64,000 nucleotides of DNA from positions 124,001 to 188,000 of the forward strand of contig JAZGEF010000069.1 of assembly GCA_036478595.1 (NCBI GenBank), in the 5' to 3' direction. The notes under the pieces were generated by a model. The model saw only the letters and a list, made by a program, of their open reading frames with translations. It was not told the origin of the DNA and made no database searches. The translations under genes were made by a program, and so were the position numbers. Below are positions 16,382-25,849 of this stretch, one piece after another; within the stretch, counting starts at the first letter, position 1, and every line of letters begins with the position of its first letter. The stretch comes from Granulosicoccus sp036478595. Its GTDB lineage: Bacteria; Pseudomonadota; Gammaproteobacteria; Granulosicoccales; Granulosicoccaceae.

Positions 16382-17761
16382 ATGTCACATCTGGATTCCA
16401 TACTTGATGCCGTCGATCAGGCTATACCTGAGGCACTTAATCGATTGCTAGAATTTTTAAAGATCGAAAGTATTTCCACTGACCCAAGCTATAAGGCTAA
16501 CTGCATAGAGGCTGCCAACTGGTTGCAAGCCGAGCTAAAGGACATTGGGTTTGATGCCGAGGTAATGACCACACCCGGTCATCCCATGGTGGTCGGTCAT
16601 TTGCACTCCGATGCTAAGGCTCCACATGTGCTGTTTTACGGGCACTACGATGTGCAACCAGTTGATCCACTCGATCTATGGGACAAACCTCCATTCGGAC
16701 CTTCAATTGAATCCACCGCGGCAGGTGATGTCATTCGTGGCCGGGGGGCAGCAGACGATAAAGGCCAGCTGATGACCTTCGTTGAAGCCTGTAGAGCAAT
16801 CATGAATGCTGATGGCCAATTGCCGATTAATGTAACGGTGTTTTTTGAAGGCGAGGAGGAAAGCGGTTCGCCCTCACTAATCCCATTTATGAAAGACAAT
16901 ATTGACAAGCTTAAAGCCGATATTGCCTTGGTGTGCGATACCGGCATGTGGGATAACGACACCCCTGCCATATCGACAAGGCTGCGAGGTATGGTTGCTG
17001 AGCAAATAACCATAACTGGCCCAAACAAAGATCTGCATTCCGGTATGTACGGTGGCCCGTCAATGAATCCCATCCGCGTGCTTTGCAAGATATTGGCTGA
17101 CTTACACGACGATACTGGCAGAGTAACGCTTGAAGGGTTCTACGAAGGCGTTGAAGAACTACCCGAACCAATTAAACAACAGTGGTTGGCTCTACAGCAC
17201 GACGAAAAAGCATTCCTTGGTGAGGTGGGCTTATCAGTACCGGCCGGAGAGCAAGGTTACTCCGTGCTTGAGCAAATCTGGTCGCGCCCAACTTGTGACG
17301 TAAACGGAATCACCGGCGGTTATTCGGGTGAAGGCTTTAAGACAGTACTACCATCCCAAGCAATGGCGAAAGTTAGCTTTCGATTAGTAGGCGAGCAAGA
17401 CCCACAAAAGATACGCAAAGCCTTATTCAAATTCATAAATGAGCGATTGCCCGCCGATTGCACTGTTGAATATCAATCCAAAGATGCTTCCGGCGCCACT
17501 GTCATGCCAGTGGATGCACCTGCATTTGAGCGTGCACATCAGGCCTTATCTAGCGAATGGCCTAAGCCTGCCGTCTACGCAGGCTGTGGAGGCTCTATTC
17601 CAGTCGTTGGACATATAAAAGATATTTTGGATATGGATAGTATGCTGATTGGTTTTGGGCAAGATGATGATGCAATACATTCCCCTAATGAAAAATACAA
17701 TGTACGTAGCTTTCATAAGGGCACCAGGAGTTGGGTGCGAGTTTTGTACGGGCTGGTTTAA
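16382..17761 (+). CDS. M20 family dipeptidase
   Basis: Zinc-dependent peptidase of 459 residues, the usual length for the M20 dipeptidase (carnosinase/CNDP-like) group. Metal-binding blocks are FYGHYDVQPVDP (His and Asp), GAADDKGQ (bridging Asp), FEGEEESGSPS (catalytic Glu and metal Glu), ALVCDTGMW (Asp) and DDAIHSPNEK near the C-terminus (His). A dimerisation insert containing GLRGMVAEQ-like and DLHSGMYGG residues lies in the middle. It hydrolyses dipeptides or related N-acyl amino acids in the cytoplasm; no signal peptide is seen. The start has no strong ribosome-binding site but follows the b561-YceI gene closely. It converges on a DMT transporter gene. Confidence 0.93.
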   Translation: MSHLDSILDAVDQAIPEALNRLLEFLKIESISTDPSYKANCIEAANWLQAELKDIGFDAEVMTTPGHPMVVGHLHSDAKAPHVLFYGHYDVQPVDPLDLWDKPPFGPSIESTAAGDVIRGRGAADDKGQLMTFVEACRAIMNADGQLPINVTVFFEGEEESGSPSLIPFMKDNIDKLKADIALVCDTGMWDNDTPAISTRLRGMVAEQITITGPNKDLHSGMYGGPSMNPIRVLCKILADLHDDTGRVTLEGFYEGVEELPEPIKQQWLALQHDEKAFLGEVGLSVPAGEQGYSVLEQIWSRPTCDVNGITGGYSGEGFKTVLPSQAMAKVSFRLVGEQDPQKIRKALFKFINERLPADCTVEYQSKDASGATVMPVDAPAFERAHQALSSEWPKPAVYAGCGGSIPVVGHIKDILDMDSMLIGFGQDDDAIHSPNEKYNVRSFHKGTRSWVRVLYGLV

Positions 17762-17778
17762 TTGCTTAGCGCAGATTA

Positions 17779-18636
17779 TTAAGTTTTCTTTAGCAGCATC
17801 AAGCCACTGGCAACAATAATCGCAGCCCCAATCCATACATGCAATTCGGGCACTTCCTTGAAGAACACATAGCCAATTGCTGCAGCGCTTAATAATTCAA
17901 GATACACCAGTGGAGCCAGTGTTGATGCCTGCGCATATCTAAATGCTGCAATCGATAGGAAATGACTTAGCACTGACAATGCACCCATCGCTAGGAAAAA
18001 CGGTGCATCCTCGATCTGCGGAACAGACCAGGCAAACACCGCCTGTGGCAATAGCAGCAAAGCACCTAGCAAACATTGAAACACCAATGTCTTTACCGGT
18101 GACGTATTTTTTGATGCACTACGTGTACTGACGATGTAACAAGCAAAGCTAACACCCGCTCCCAATGCCAACAATATACCGGGCTCCATTGAGCCACCAG
18201 GGCGCATAACGACAATGGCTCCAATAAAACCTAATGACAAAGCGATCAGCTTTGTCATGGTCATACTCTCACCCAGAAATCGCACAGCAAGCAAACTGGC
18301 AATAATAGGCCCGACGAAATAAGCACTCATCGCGGTGGCCAACGGTGTGACAGAAACCGATACAAAAAACAAAGTCATCGCTGTGACAAGAAACACTGTA
18401 CGCAGCACGTGTGAGCCTAGGTTCTCACTTGGAAACACGCTTTTACCAAATAGTTTAAGGCCTAAAGGCAGTATCAACAGGCTAGCCACAGCATATCGAA
18501 CCCAACTAATGTATAGAGGCGAATAACTCCCGCTCAAATGCTTTGCTATGCCATCGACCAACGGAATCGACAACATAGCAACGCACATCAGCGCGATGCC
18601 TTTAACTTCGGGATAAGATTGTTTGGCTATCGCCAT
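17779..18636 (-). CDS. DMT superfamily (EamA) transporter
   Basis: 285 residues with ten predicted membrane helices arranged as two EamA repeats, typical of drug/metabolite transporters. The second repeat contains SVLSHFLSIAAFRYAQAST followed by LEPLVYLELL-like residues, a standard EamA pattern. Members export amino acids, metabolites or S-adenosylmethionine. It is the last gene of a minus-strand run beginning with soxB, 37 bp after the dehydratase-like gene, so export of a product of that catabolic pathway is conceivable. That is inference only. Confidence 0.88.
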   Translation of the reverse strand: MAIAKQSYPEVKGIALMCVAMLSIPLVDGIAKHLSGSYSPLYISWVRYAVASLLILPLGLKLFGKSVFPSENLGSHVLRTVFLVTAMTLFFVSVSVTPLATAMSAYFVGPIIASLLAVRFLGESMTMTKLIALSLGFIGAIVVMRPGGSMEPGILLALGAGVSFACYIVSTRSASKNTSPVKTLVFQCLLGALLLLPQAVFAWSVPQIEDAPFFLAMGALSVLSHFLSIAAFRYAQASTLAPLVYLELLSAAAIGYVFFKEVPELHVWIGAAIIVASGLMLLKKT

Positions 18637-18673
18637 ATGTGAATGTACTCAGTTATGGCGATATGCATGGTGG

Positions 18674-19645
18674 CTACGCAGCTGGTACACCGCCCGCTAA
18701 CACTTGCGCGAACATATCAGTGTCAATATTGCCACCACTTAAGACAAAAGCGGATCGTTTGCCAAAGCGATTCTCATCCTGTAATAGTGCAGCAAGCCCC
18801 ATCGCCCCCGCACCTTCGGCGATATTGTGGGTGTCATGAAATATCATGCGCATGGCCTCCGCAATTTGCGCTTCAGATACTTCAACGATGGAGTCAGCGC
18901 CTTTAGAGTAAATCTCAAATGCCCCTTCAACGGGTACTCTCACCGCGGCACCATCAGCAAACGTACTAGCAGATACAGAGCTGACCCTATACCCTGCTTC
19001 AAAGGAATGCTTAGCAGCTGGTGCCTCTGTTGCTACAACGCCCACTATGCGAGTACTTAATCCCATAGCATCGCGTGCGGTAATCAAACTACAGATTCCA
19101 GAACCACAACCAATGGGCACATAAACCACGTCAAGCTCTTTTACCGCAGAAAAAAGCTCAAGCGCGTAGGTCGCCACACCTCTAATAAGCTCTGGGTGAA
19201 ATGCCGGCACCATAAATAGATTTTCAGCATCGGCTAAACGCAATGCTTCCTCCACCGCATCATTAAAATCTTTACCATGCTCTATCACCTCAGCACCAAA
19301 GGCACGCATGGCAGTATTCTTTTCTTTAGAGTTGCCATTAGGCACTAATATCTTGGATCCAAGCCCAGCTGCCGTTGCCGAGCGAGCCTGACTTTGGCCG
19401 TGATTGCCACGAGTTGCTGTGATAATGCCAGCAACATCAGGATACGCTTGTTGTAGCCAATGCAGAAACGTGACACCTCCGCGCACTTTAAACGCACCTG
19501 TCGGCGTATGGTTTTCATGCTTGACCCATACTTCGCAGCCAGCACGTTTGTTAATCGTTGGCCATGAATACTGCGGTGTTGCAGGCACTTGTTGATGCAC
19601 TAACTTTGCTGCATCAGCAAGCTCTGCATGAGTGAATAGAGGCAT
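18674..19645 (-). CDS. PLP-dependent threonine/serine dehydratase-like enzyme
   Basis: 323 residues of the fold-type II PLP family. The Schiff-base Lys is in TPTGAFKVRGG (Lys53), TRGNHGQS binds substrate and phosphate, and a glycine-rich PIGCGSGICS loop holds the cofactor phosphate. There is no C-terminal ACT regulatory domain, so it resembles catabolic threonine/serine dehydratases rather than biosynthetic IlvA. It could convert serine to pyruvate and ammonia. In the sarcosine oxidase run this would drain glycine plus methylene-tetrahydrofolate via serine. An alternative is the EutB-like enzyme of hydroxyectoine breakdown. It is 18 bp downstream of the SRPBCC-GyrI gene. Confidence 0.85.
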   Translation of the reverse strand: MPLFTHAELADAAKLVHQQVPATPQYSWPTINKRAGCEVWVKHENHTPTGAFKVRGGVTFLHWLQQAYPDVAGIITATRGNHGQSQARSATAAGLGSKILVPNGNSKEKNTAMRAFGAEVIEHGKDFNDAVEEALRLADAENLFMVPAFHPELIRGVATYALELFSAVKELDVVYVPIGCGSGICSLITARDAMGLSTRIVGVVATEAPAAKHSFEAGYRVSSVSASTFADGAAVRVPVEGAFEIYSKGADSIVEVSEAQIAEAMRMIFHDTHNIAEGAGAMGLAALLQDENRFGKRSAFVLSGGNIDTDMFAQVLAGGVPAA

Positions 19646-19663
19646 AGTAATATTTTGTGCGCG

Positions 19664-20605
19664 TTATGGAGCGACGGGTATATAGATTTCAGTGATGAGA
19701 TCGTTTTCATCCGTATCAACTGGACTGTTACGATAAATCTCAAATGCAGGTGCTTTGCTCACTAACTTATATTTTCCATGGCGTTGTTCAGTTATCGCCA
19801 TATACCAAGCATTAGCCAAATGCCGATAAGGGCCAACATGCGTAACCTTAATAGCCTTGCAGGCAGCGCGTTTGCCTCTAATCAAGGGTGATTCCAGTTT
19901 TGTCACGGTACCCACTTGCACAGCACCCACTCCCACAGCGGCTGTATAATCCATACTGTCCGCTTTCACGTCTAAGCGATTACATACTGTGAACATCTCG
20001 GTAGGTTTCATGCTCGCGGTCGCCTGTGTTAGTAACGAAAATTGTTCTTTCATCGTATCAGCTATATCGTCCATAGCGCATATACCATGTAAACCAACGT
20101 AGGGCATTTCATTAACACTGCTTAGCTCATGAAAGGTCGCAGTTGAGGGGATTTTACCCAGCTCGATATGATCTTTAAGTAGTAGTAAACCACGACGATA
20201 ATCGGATTTAATCATCGCGACCATACTATTCTTCATCCAAAACATAAAAAACGGCAAGCTACTATTCATGCCCCAGTTAATGTGTGTTTTATGTTCATTT
20301 ATGGCTGTTAAGTCGAAATACACATCGGCGTGTGATTTAAAGGGTTTGATAAAATCTAGATCAAGCTCGAGGCGCTCGGGCTCATTTTTAACCAGTGTAA
20401 TACGGCCCTCACCTGTCTTATCTCCCATCCAGCTATTACCTGCGCCCACGTTCCCGGTGCTACCATGAAATGCTACTTTGGAATCAGGCTCTACGTAGAG
20501 CCACGGTGACCAGATTGGCCAAGACTTGAAATCCGTCAGTTCAGCACGAACGGTTTCTATATTGGCTTCGATATCAATGGAAGCTTCAGTTTGAAAGGCA
20601 AGCAT
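19664..20605 (-). CDS. SRPBCC - GyrI-like ligand-binding fusion protein
   Basis: 313 residues with two ligand-binding folds. Residues 1-150 look like a polyketide-cyclase/SRPBCC domain: IDIEANIETVRAELTDFKSWPIWSPW is split over the first helix-grip elements, and a long C-terminal helix follows. Residues about 160-313 look like a GyrI/AraC-effector-binding domain, with a GPYRHLANAW-type helix and a terminal EIYIPV strand. It has no DNA-binding domain. The family is thought to bind or sequester small hydrophobic molecules. It lies inside the sarcosine oxidase run between a CoA-transferase and a dehydratase-like gene. Function unknown. Confidence 0.78.
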   Translation of the reverse strand: MLAFQTEASIDIEANIETVRAELTDFKSWPIWSPWLYVEPDSKVAFHGSTGNVGAGNSWMGDKTGEGRITLVKNEPERLELDLDFIKPFKSHADVYFDLTAINEHKTHINWGMNSSLPFFMFWMKNSMVAMIKSDYRRGLLLLKDHIELGKIPSTATFHELSSVNEMPYVGLHGICAMDDIADTMKEQFSLLTQATASMKPTEMFTVCNRLDVKADSMDYTAAVGVGAVQVGTVTKLESPLIRGKRAACKAIKVTHVGPYRHLANAWYMAITEQRHGKYKLVSKAPAFEIYRNSPVDTDENDLITEIYIPVAP

Positions 20606-20657
20606 AGCGGCTCTCCATGAATACTGTAAGCCATTATTGCTGTTTCGCAGCGTTATT

Positions 20658-21773
20658 TCAATCTACAGCAAACTCACGACGAATGGACTCAGAATGTGCC
20701 CCAATTGTGGGTACATTTGCGCATTGATCAACGCTATGGCCTGTTTGCACAGGATGCGCCGGCAGGGTCAGTAGATCACCCCGATTGTTACTGATTTGCC
20801 TGGAGCGCAAGGCCACGTGCTCGATCAACTCATCAACAGAATTAACAGCGCCGTAGGCAATTGATGCCGTGCCTAATGCTGCACGAAATTGCTCGGCAGA
20901 CATCTGCGTGATTGCCGCTGACATGCTGGCCTCTAGGGAATCACGATGTTGCACTCGTGCAGAATTTGACGAATATCGATCATCATCGAGCAAACCGGGT
21001 AACGATAAAACGGAAGCGGCCAAGCGTGCCCATTCCTGTTCATTTTGGATCGATATCAATGTAAGCAAGCCGTCGTTAGTTTCAAACGCACCATATGGCG
21101 CGATACTGGGATGGCTTAAACCCGTGTGCGGTGGTGCACCAGCTCCATATTTGGCGTGAACATAAGGGACGCTCATCCATTCGGCCGCCACATCAAATAG
21201 CGACACCTTTAAGGTTGATCCCTTGCCTGTATTGCTGCGTGCGATGATTGCTTCGAGTATGCCCGTGTACGCTGTGATGCCGGCGCCAATATCACATAAG
21301 GAAATACCGATTCGCCCACCACCAGATACTGCCACTAGGCCAGATTCTGCTTGCACTAGTAAATCATAGGCTTTGAGATCACTCGCTGCAGGCGATTCAC
21401 CATAGCCGCTAATTTCACAACAGATTAACTGTGGATTGAGTTGTTGTAGTTTTTCGGCATCGAAGCCTGCGCGAGCTAAGGCACCTGGTGACAAGTTCTG
21501 TACTAAAACGTCAGCCTTGTTAAGAATGCGATGCAACAGAGCTGCATCATCGGCTTGTTTGAAATTCAGTACGAGCGATTCTTTAGAATGGTTGGCCCAA
21601 ACAAAATAGCTGCTATCACCGCTAGCTGCCGAATCATAAGCACGCGCAAAATCGCCAGCGGCGCGTTCAATTTTAATCACACGCGCACCTGCATCAGCCA
21701 TACGTGCTGTGCATAAAGGCGCAGCAACAGCTTGCTCGATGCTTACAACCAGTGTACCGTCTAATGCACCCAT
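20658..21773 (-). CDS. Class III (CaiB/BaiF family) CoA-transferase
   Basis: About 371 residues from the ATG at 21773, which lies 5 bp after the soxG stop; upstream in-frame codons would overlap soxG by 55 bp. It is a family III CoA-transferase: the N-terminal EQAVAAPLCTARMADAGARVIKIE block, the DLLVQAESGL segment following the catalytic Asp region (LKAYDLLVQAE), and IAPYGAFETNDG are typical. Such enzymes move CoA between carboxylates, as CaiB does in carnitine metabolism. With sarcosine oxidase and a BKACE gene nearby it may activate a carnitine-like or short-chain acid, but the substrate cannot be read from sequence. Confidence 0.88.
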   Translation of the reverse strand: MGALDGTLVVSIEQAVAAPLCTARMADAGARVIKIERAAGDFARAYDSAASGDSSYFVWANHSKESLVLNFKQADDAALLHRILNKADVLVQNLSPGALARAGFDAEKLQQLNPQLICCEISGYGESPAASDLKAYDLLVQAESGLVAVSGGGRIGISLCDIGAGITAYTGILEAIIARSNTGKGSTLKVSLFDVAAEWMSVPYVHAKYGAGAPPHTGLSHPSIAPYGAFETNDGLLTLISIQNEQEWARLAASVLSLPGLLDDDRYSSNSARVQHRDSLEASMSAAITQMSAEQFRAALGTASIAYGAVNSVDELIEHVALRSRQISNNRGDLLTLPAHPVQTGHSVDQCANVPTIGAHSESIRREFAVD

Positions 21774-21778
21774 TGCCG

Positions 21779-22465
21779 TTAATGCGCTACCTGCAAACCA
21801 TATTCGCGGCTGGCAGTTTGTAACCACAGCCAAATATAGTCAGCAAAACTACGACGTACCACTAGCTCGTAGTGTGACTCAGCCAAGCATCGTAGTGTTA
21901 CCTGTGATTTTGCAAATGGGGTATTAACGACCTTGCCTACCGATAGATTTCGCGGATGACAATCATAGTGTGTGCTCTTTTTAAGCACGTTTAAAACTTG
22001 CCCACCTGAAAGCTCTAGCAATGTATATCCACCACTAACATTTACTAACGCAACTGGTGTAGTGAGGGATTTGCGTAGTTTGTTTTCAATCTCAAATAGC
22101 TCGCCGATCGGCGCTGACAACAACCATTCATCGGGCGACATCCAGCGCAAGCAGTAATCATCATTGCTGCAGCTTTGCAACGTACCAGGTACATCTAAGG
22201 AGAGTACTAATTTAAAAGCGGGCGCTAGGCTTGCATTATCAGCCTTAGCGCGAATAGTGAGTAAACCCGTTACTGGTAGCTCTTTGAGCAATACACCGGC
22301 ATTCGCCACTTGATACGCGGCAAGCGCTGGAAGTTCAGCATGATACAAAGGTGTTTCGATACCTGGCGCACCAATACCTCGAGCTTGATCAGGGCGCTCA
22401 CTGGTTTCAACAACAGCATCGTTAGCCCATTGCTGCGTAACTACTACATTGTGTTTTTTGGCCAT
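21779..22465 (-). CDS. soxG: Sarcosine oxidase gamma subunit
   Basis: 228 residues matching the gamma subunit of heterotetrameric sarcosine oxidase, a GcvT-like fold without folate chemistry that packs against the alpha subunit. Recognisable stretches are LRWMSPDEWLLSAP, VNVSGGYTLLELSG and a late RRSFADYIWLWL segment. It follows soxA by 8 bp in the usual soxB-D-A-G order. Gamma is needed for complex assembly; the flavins and tetrahydrofolate bind the other subunits. Confidence 0.93.
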   Translation of the reverse strand: MAKKHNVVVTQQWANDAVVETSERPDQARGIGAPGIETPLYHAELPALAAYQVANAGVLLKELPVTGLLTIRAKADNASLAPAFKLVLSLDVPGTLQSCSNDDYCLRWMSPDEWLLSAPIGELFEIENKLRKSLTTPVALVNVSGGYTLLELSGGQVLNVLKKSTHYDCHPRNLSVGKVVNTPFAKSQVTLRCLAESHYELVVRRSFADYIWLWLQTASREYGLQVAH

Positions 22466-22473
22466 AAACTTAT

Positions 22474-25400
22474 CTACGCCTTCTGCCGTTGGCCATCTGG
22501 ATCAAACCAGATGGTGCTACAAATTTCAGCCTCTATCACCTGCCCATTTGCCATTGGGAAGTAAACCTTCTCACCCATGCGATTAATTCCGTCCCTAATC
22601 ACACCCATAGCAATACTCCTCCCTAAGATTGGGCTGAAGTAACTTGATGTGACGTGTCCAACCATGGTCATTGGGATTTCTTGCCGTGGGTCTCTGACTG
22701 CTTGCGCGCCTTCTTGTAATATAACGGCTGGGTCGAACGTACGTAAACCCACTAACTGTTTACGATTTGGCCGTAAGCAATCTTCGCGATTCATACCGCG
22801 TTTTCCAATAAAGCTGTAAGGCTTTTTGTTGGCCACTGCCCAGCCGTGATTGATATCAGCAGGTGTCACTGAGCCATCGGTATCTTGCCCAACAATGACA
22901 AAACCTTTCTCCGCACGAAGCACGTGCATGGTTTCAGTACCATAAGGCGTTAAATTGTGCTTCTTGCCTCTATTGAACAGGGCTTCCCAAACATGCATAC
23001 CAAAGTGCGCGGGTACGTTTATTTCAAACGATAAATCGCCAGTAAATGAAATCCTAAAGACACGGGCTGGTACACCAGCAACCTTGCCTTCGCGCCATTC
23101 CATAAAACCAAAATCATCAGGAACTAAGTTGATATCGGTAAGTTCAGCTAACAACGCTCTGGCTTTAGGCCCTGCAATAGCCATCGTCGCCCAATGATCA
23201 GTGACACTATTAAAGTACACCTCCATTTCTGGCCATTCCGTTTGATGGTAGATTTCAAGCCATTCCAATACACTAGCAGCACCACCGGTTGTGGTGGTCA
23301 TGATGAAGTGGTCGTCGGACAAACAACTAGTGACACCATCATCCATAATCATGCCGTCCTCACCGCACATCAAACCATATCGACATTTACCCGGCGCAAG
23401 TTTTTCCCATGCATTGGTGTAAACACGGCCTAAAAATTCGCGCGCGTCTTTACCTTGAATATCTATTTTTCCCAACGTTGATGCATCCAATATACCCACA
23501 TGCTTGCGCATAGCCAAGCACTCGCGATGTACAGCTTCTTCCATGGTTTCGCTACCACGAGGGAAATACCACGCTCGTTTCCATTGACCAACATTTTCGA
23601 ATGCAGCGCCGTGCTCCAGATGCCAGGCATGCATAGGCGTAAAACGCTTTGGATCAAATAAATGCCCGACATGGCTGCCACTAACAGCACCAAAAGTTAC
23701 TGGTGTGTAGTTGGGTCTAAACATCGTAGTTCCTGTTTCAGGTATCGTTTGTTGCAGCGTGCTCGCAACAATGGCCATACCATTAATATTGCCAGTTTTA
23801 CCTTGATCAGTACCAAAACCCATTGCTGTGTAGCGTTTAACGTGCTCGATAGATTCAAAGCCTTCGCGTGTTGCCATTTGCAACCCGGCTGCAGTGACAT
23901 CATTTTGCATATCGACAAACTGCTTAGGCGCACGACTGGGTGCATTGGTATGAGGCACCAGATAAATCGCCATCGGTTCACCTGACGGTGCTTGTTCAGC
24001 AACCGGCACCGAAGGCGCTGCGGCCAGCGGTGGAACTTGCACATCAGCAAGCGCAACCTCCACAGCGTGTTGCCCAGCTTGCAAGCCGTCACTGAGGCAT
24101 TCTGTTAATGAGTGATTACCTGCAACGCTTCCGGCGTACCAACGGTTTTCATAGGACTCACCCGGTACAAATCCGTGGATGTCATCTCGCCATACAGGCT
24201 TTGCACCGGTATGACACGATAGATGCACAACCGGGCTCCAACCACCCGAACTTGCGATCGTGTCGCATTCAAGCTCCGAGGTTTCGCCAGTAACGAATGT
24301 ACCGTCTGCATTTATAGCGCTAGTGACAGCCGCCCTTACTCGTTTGCTGCCGGATACTTCAATTACAGCACTGCCTACGATAACCTTAATGCCACGTTTT
24401 TTGGCTTCATCCAGCCAATGTGAATGTGCTGTTTGACGGGTATCTATAATAGCGACAACCAGCCGCCCTGCGTCATGCCAATCAAAGGCGCATTGATAAC
24501 CACCGTCATTACTCGTCATCAATACGAGTGTGTCGCCTGGTACAACACCATAGCGGTGAATGTAATGAGACACCGCCGAAGCCAACATGCATCCAGGCAC
24601 ATCGTTATTAGCAAACACCAATGGCCGTTCTTGTGCACCAGTGGCCATAATCACACTATGTGCACGCACATGATGCATGCGTTCACGCGTTTGATCTTGA
24701 GCGATTGCCTCACCTAAGTGATGACAACGCCGTTCATTGATCGTTAGAAAATTATGATCATGCAAACCATTGACGATTGCATTGTTCATCATCTGCACAT
24801 CGGGGTATTCGCGCAGTTCGTTAACAACATCTAGCACCCATTCAAGTGCTGGTTTACCATCGATAGTTTCAGTGCCAAACAATATGCCACCGCCTAGTTC
24901 ACTTTGCTCGTCAGCGAGTATGACTCGAGCACCTGCACGAGCGGCTGTTAGTGCCGCCATCAAACCAGCCGGGCCACCGCCAACAACACAAATATCAACA
25001 TGATGATGCATGTGATCGTACTTATCAGGATCAGGCAACGTTGGCGCACGGCCTAAGCCTGCTGCTTTTCGGATAATTTTTTCGTAGGTTTCCCACATGG
25101 ATGCTGGGTACATAAAGGTTTTGTAGTAAAAGCCTGGCCCCATAGCATCGCCACCGAGCTTGCCAAGCACTGACATCGCATCAATTTTTGCACTTGGCCA
25201 ACCATTAACAGATGAACTAATTAAGCCATCATACAAAGGTTGTTCAGTTGCGCGTACATTGGGTACTTGATTGGCCTCGTCAGAACCCACTTGCAATATC
25301 GCATTAGGCTCTGAAACATCAGCAGCCAAAATACCGCGCGGGCGTGAATACTTAAAACTACGGCCAACGATATCAACACCGTTTGCCAATAATGCAGACG

Positions 25401-25536
25401 CCAGTGTATCGCCTTGATACCCTTTATAGTATTTACCGTTAAACCGAAATGTGAGTTCGCGACTACGATTAATTCGACCACTGAACTGACCTTCGATTGG
25501 TAAGCGATTTCTTTGACTAAATTTAGCGTTACTCAT
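22474..25536 (-). CDS. soxA: Sarcosine oxidase alpha subunit
   Basis: 1020 residues, the normal size. It starts at ATG 25536, which overlaps the soxD stop as ATGA and has GAGGTGAG upstream; a longer in-frame start is unlikely. Domains: an N-terminal ferredoxin-like module (YYKGYQGDTLASALLANG, then GRSFKYSRPRG) without cluster cysteines; an NAD/FAD Rossmann domain (VVGGGPAG, about residue 188); and a C-terminal GcvT-like tetrahydrofolate domain ending with ADINHGWAV-type residues. The complex oxidises sarcosine to glycine, sends the methyl carbon to tetrahydrofolate as 5,10-methylene-THF, and makes H2O2. Dimethylglycine oxidation is a known related possibility. Confidence 0.96.
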   Translation of the reverse strand: MSNAKFSQRNRLPIEGQFSGRINRSRELTFRFNGKYYKGYQGDTLASALLANGVDIVGRSFKYSRPRGILAADVSEPNAILQVGSDEANQVPNVRATEQPLYDGLISSSVNGWPSAKIDAMSVLGKLGGDAMGPGFYYKTFMYPASMWETYEKIIRKAAGLGRAPTLPDPDKYDHMHHHVDICVVGGGPAGLMAALTAARAGARVILADEQSELGGGILFGTETIDGKPALEWVLDVVNELREYPDVQMMNNAIVNGLHDHNFLTINERRCHHLGEAIAQDQTRERMHHVRAHSVIMATGAQERPLVFANNDVPGCMLASAVSHYIHRYGVVPGDTLVLMTSNDGGYQCAFDWHDAGRLVVAIIDTRQTAHSHWLDEAKKRGIKVIVGSAVIEVSGSKRVRAAVTSAINADGTFVTGETSELECDTIASSGGWSPVVHLSCHTGAKPVWRDDIHGFVPGESYENRWYAGSVAGNHSLTECLSDGLQAGQHAVEVALADVQVPPLAAAPSVPVAEQAPSGEPMAIYLVPHTNAPSRAPKQFVDMQNDVTAAGLQMATREGFESIEHVKRYTAMGFGTDQGKTGNINGMAIVASTLQQTIPETGTTMFRPNYTPVTFGAVSGSHVGHLFDPKRFTPMHAWHLEHGAAFENVGQWKRAWYFPRGSETMEEAVHRECLAMRKHVGILDASTLGKIDIQGKDAREFLGRVYTNAWEKLAPGKCRYGLMCGEDGMIMDDGVTSCLSDDHFIMTTTTGGAASVLEWLEIYHQTEWPEMEVYFNSVTDHWATMAIAGPKARALLAELTDINLVPDDFGFMEWREGKVAGVPARVFRISFTGDLSFEINVPAHFGMHVWEALFNRGKKHNLTPYGTETMHVLRAEKGFVIVGQDTDGSVTPADINHGWAVANKKPYSFIGKRGMNREDCLRPNRKQLVGLRTFDPAVILQEGAQAVRDPRQEIPMTMVGHVTSSYFSPILGRSIAMGVIRDGINRMGEKVYFPMANGQVIEAEICSTIWFDPDGQRQKA

Positions 25537-25838
25537 GTCGAGCTCACCTCGTCGTTGTCTTGTTCGGCCTCCAACCATTCACCTACTTTGTAACTACCGT
25601 GTATTTGATAAGTTTGAGTATCGCGCAGAATATTGAAAAACTTACGACAACCAGCAGCGTGCACCCATAGTTCGCGGTGTAAGCCGCGTGGGTTGTTACG
25701 AAAGTAGAGGTACTCGCCCCACTGCTTGTCAGTGCAGTCCTCTGGATCTTCCGGGCGGGCCAAGTGTGCTTCACCACTGGCGTGAAACTCAGGCTCTTCT
25801 CGGTGCTCTTCGCAATAAGGGCAATAAATTAAAAACAT
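25533..25838 (-). CDS. soxD: Sarcosine oxidase delta subunit
   Basis: 101 residues, the usual size for the small zinc-binding delta subunit. Zinc ligands are visible as CPYC near the N-terminus and WVHAAGCRKFF (His and Cys) further on. The motif RNNPRGLHRELW is characteristic. It lies 11 bp after soxB and its stop overlaps the soxA start, so the three are translationally linked. Confidence 0.95.
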   Translation of the reverse strand: MFLIYCPYCEEHREEPEFHASGEAHLARPEDPEDCTDKQWGEYLYFRNNPRGLHRELWVHAAGCRKFFNILRDTQTYQIHGSYKVGEWLEAEQDNDEVSST

Positions 25839-25849
25839 TGATTAACCCT

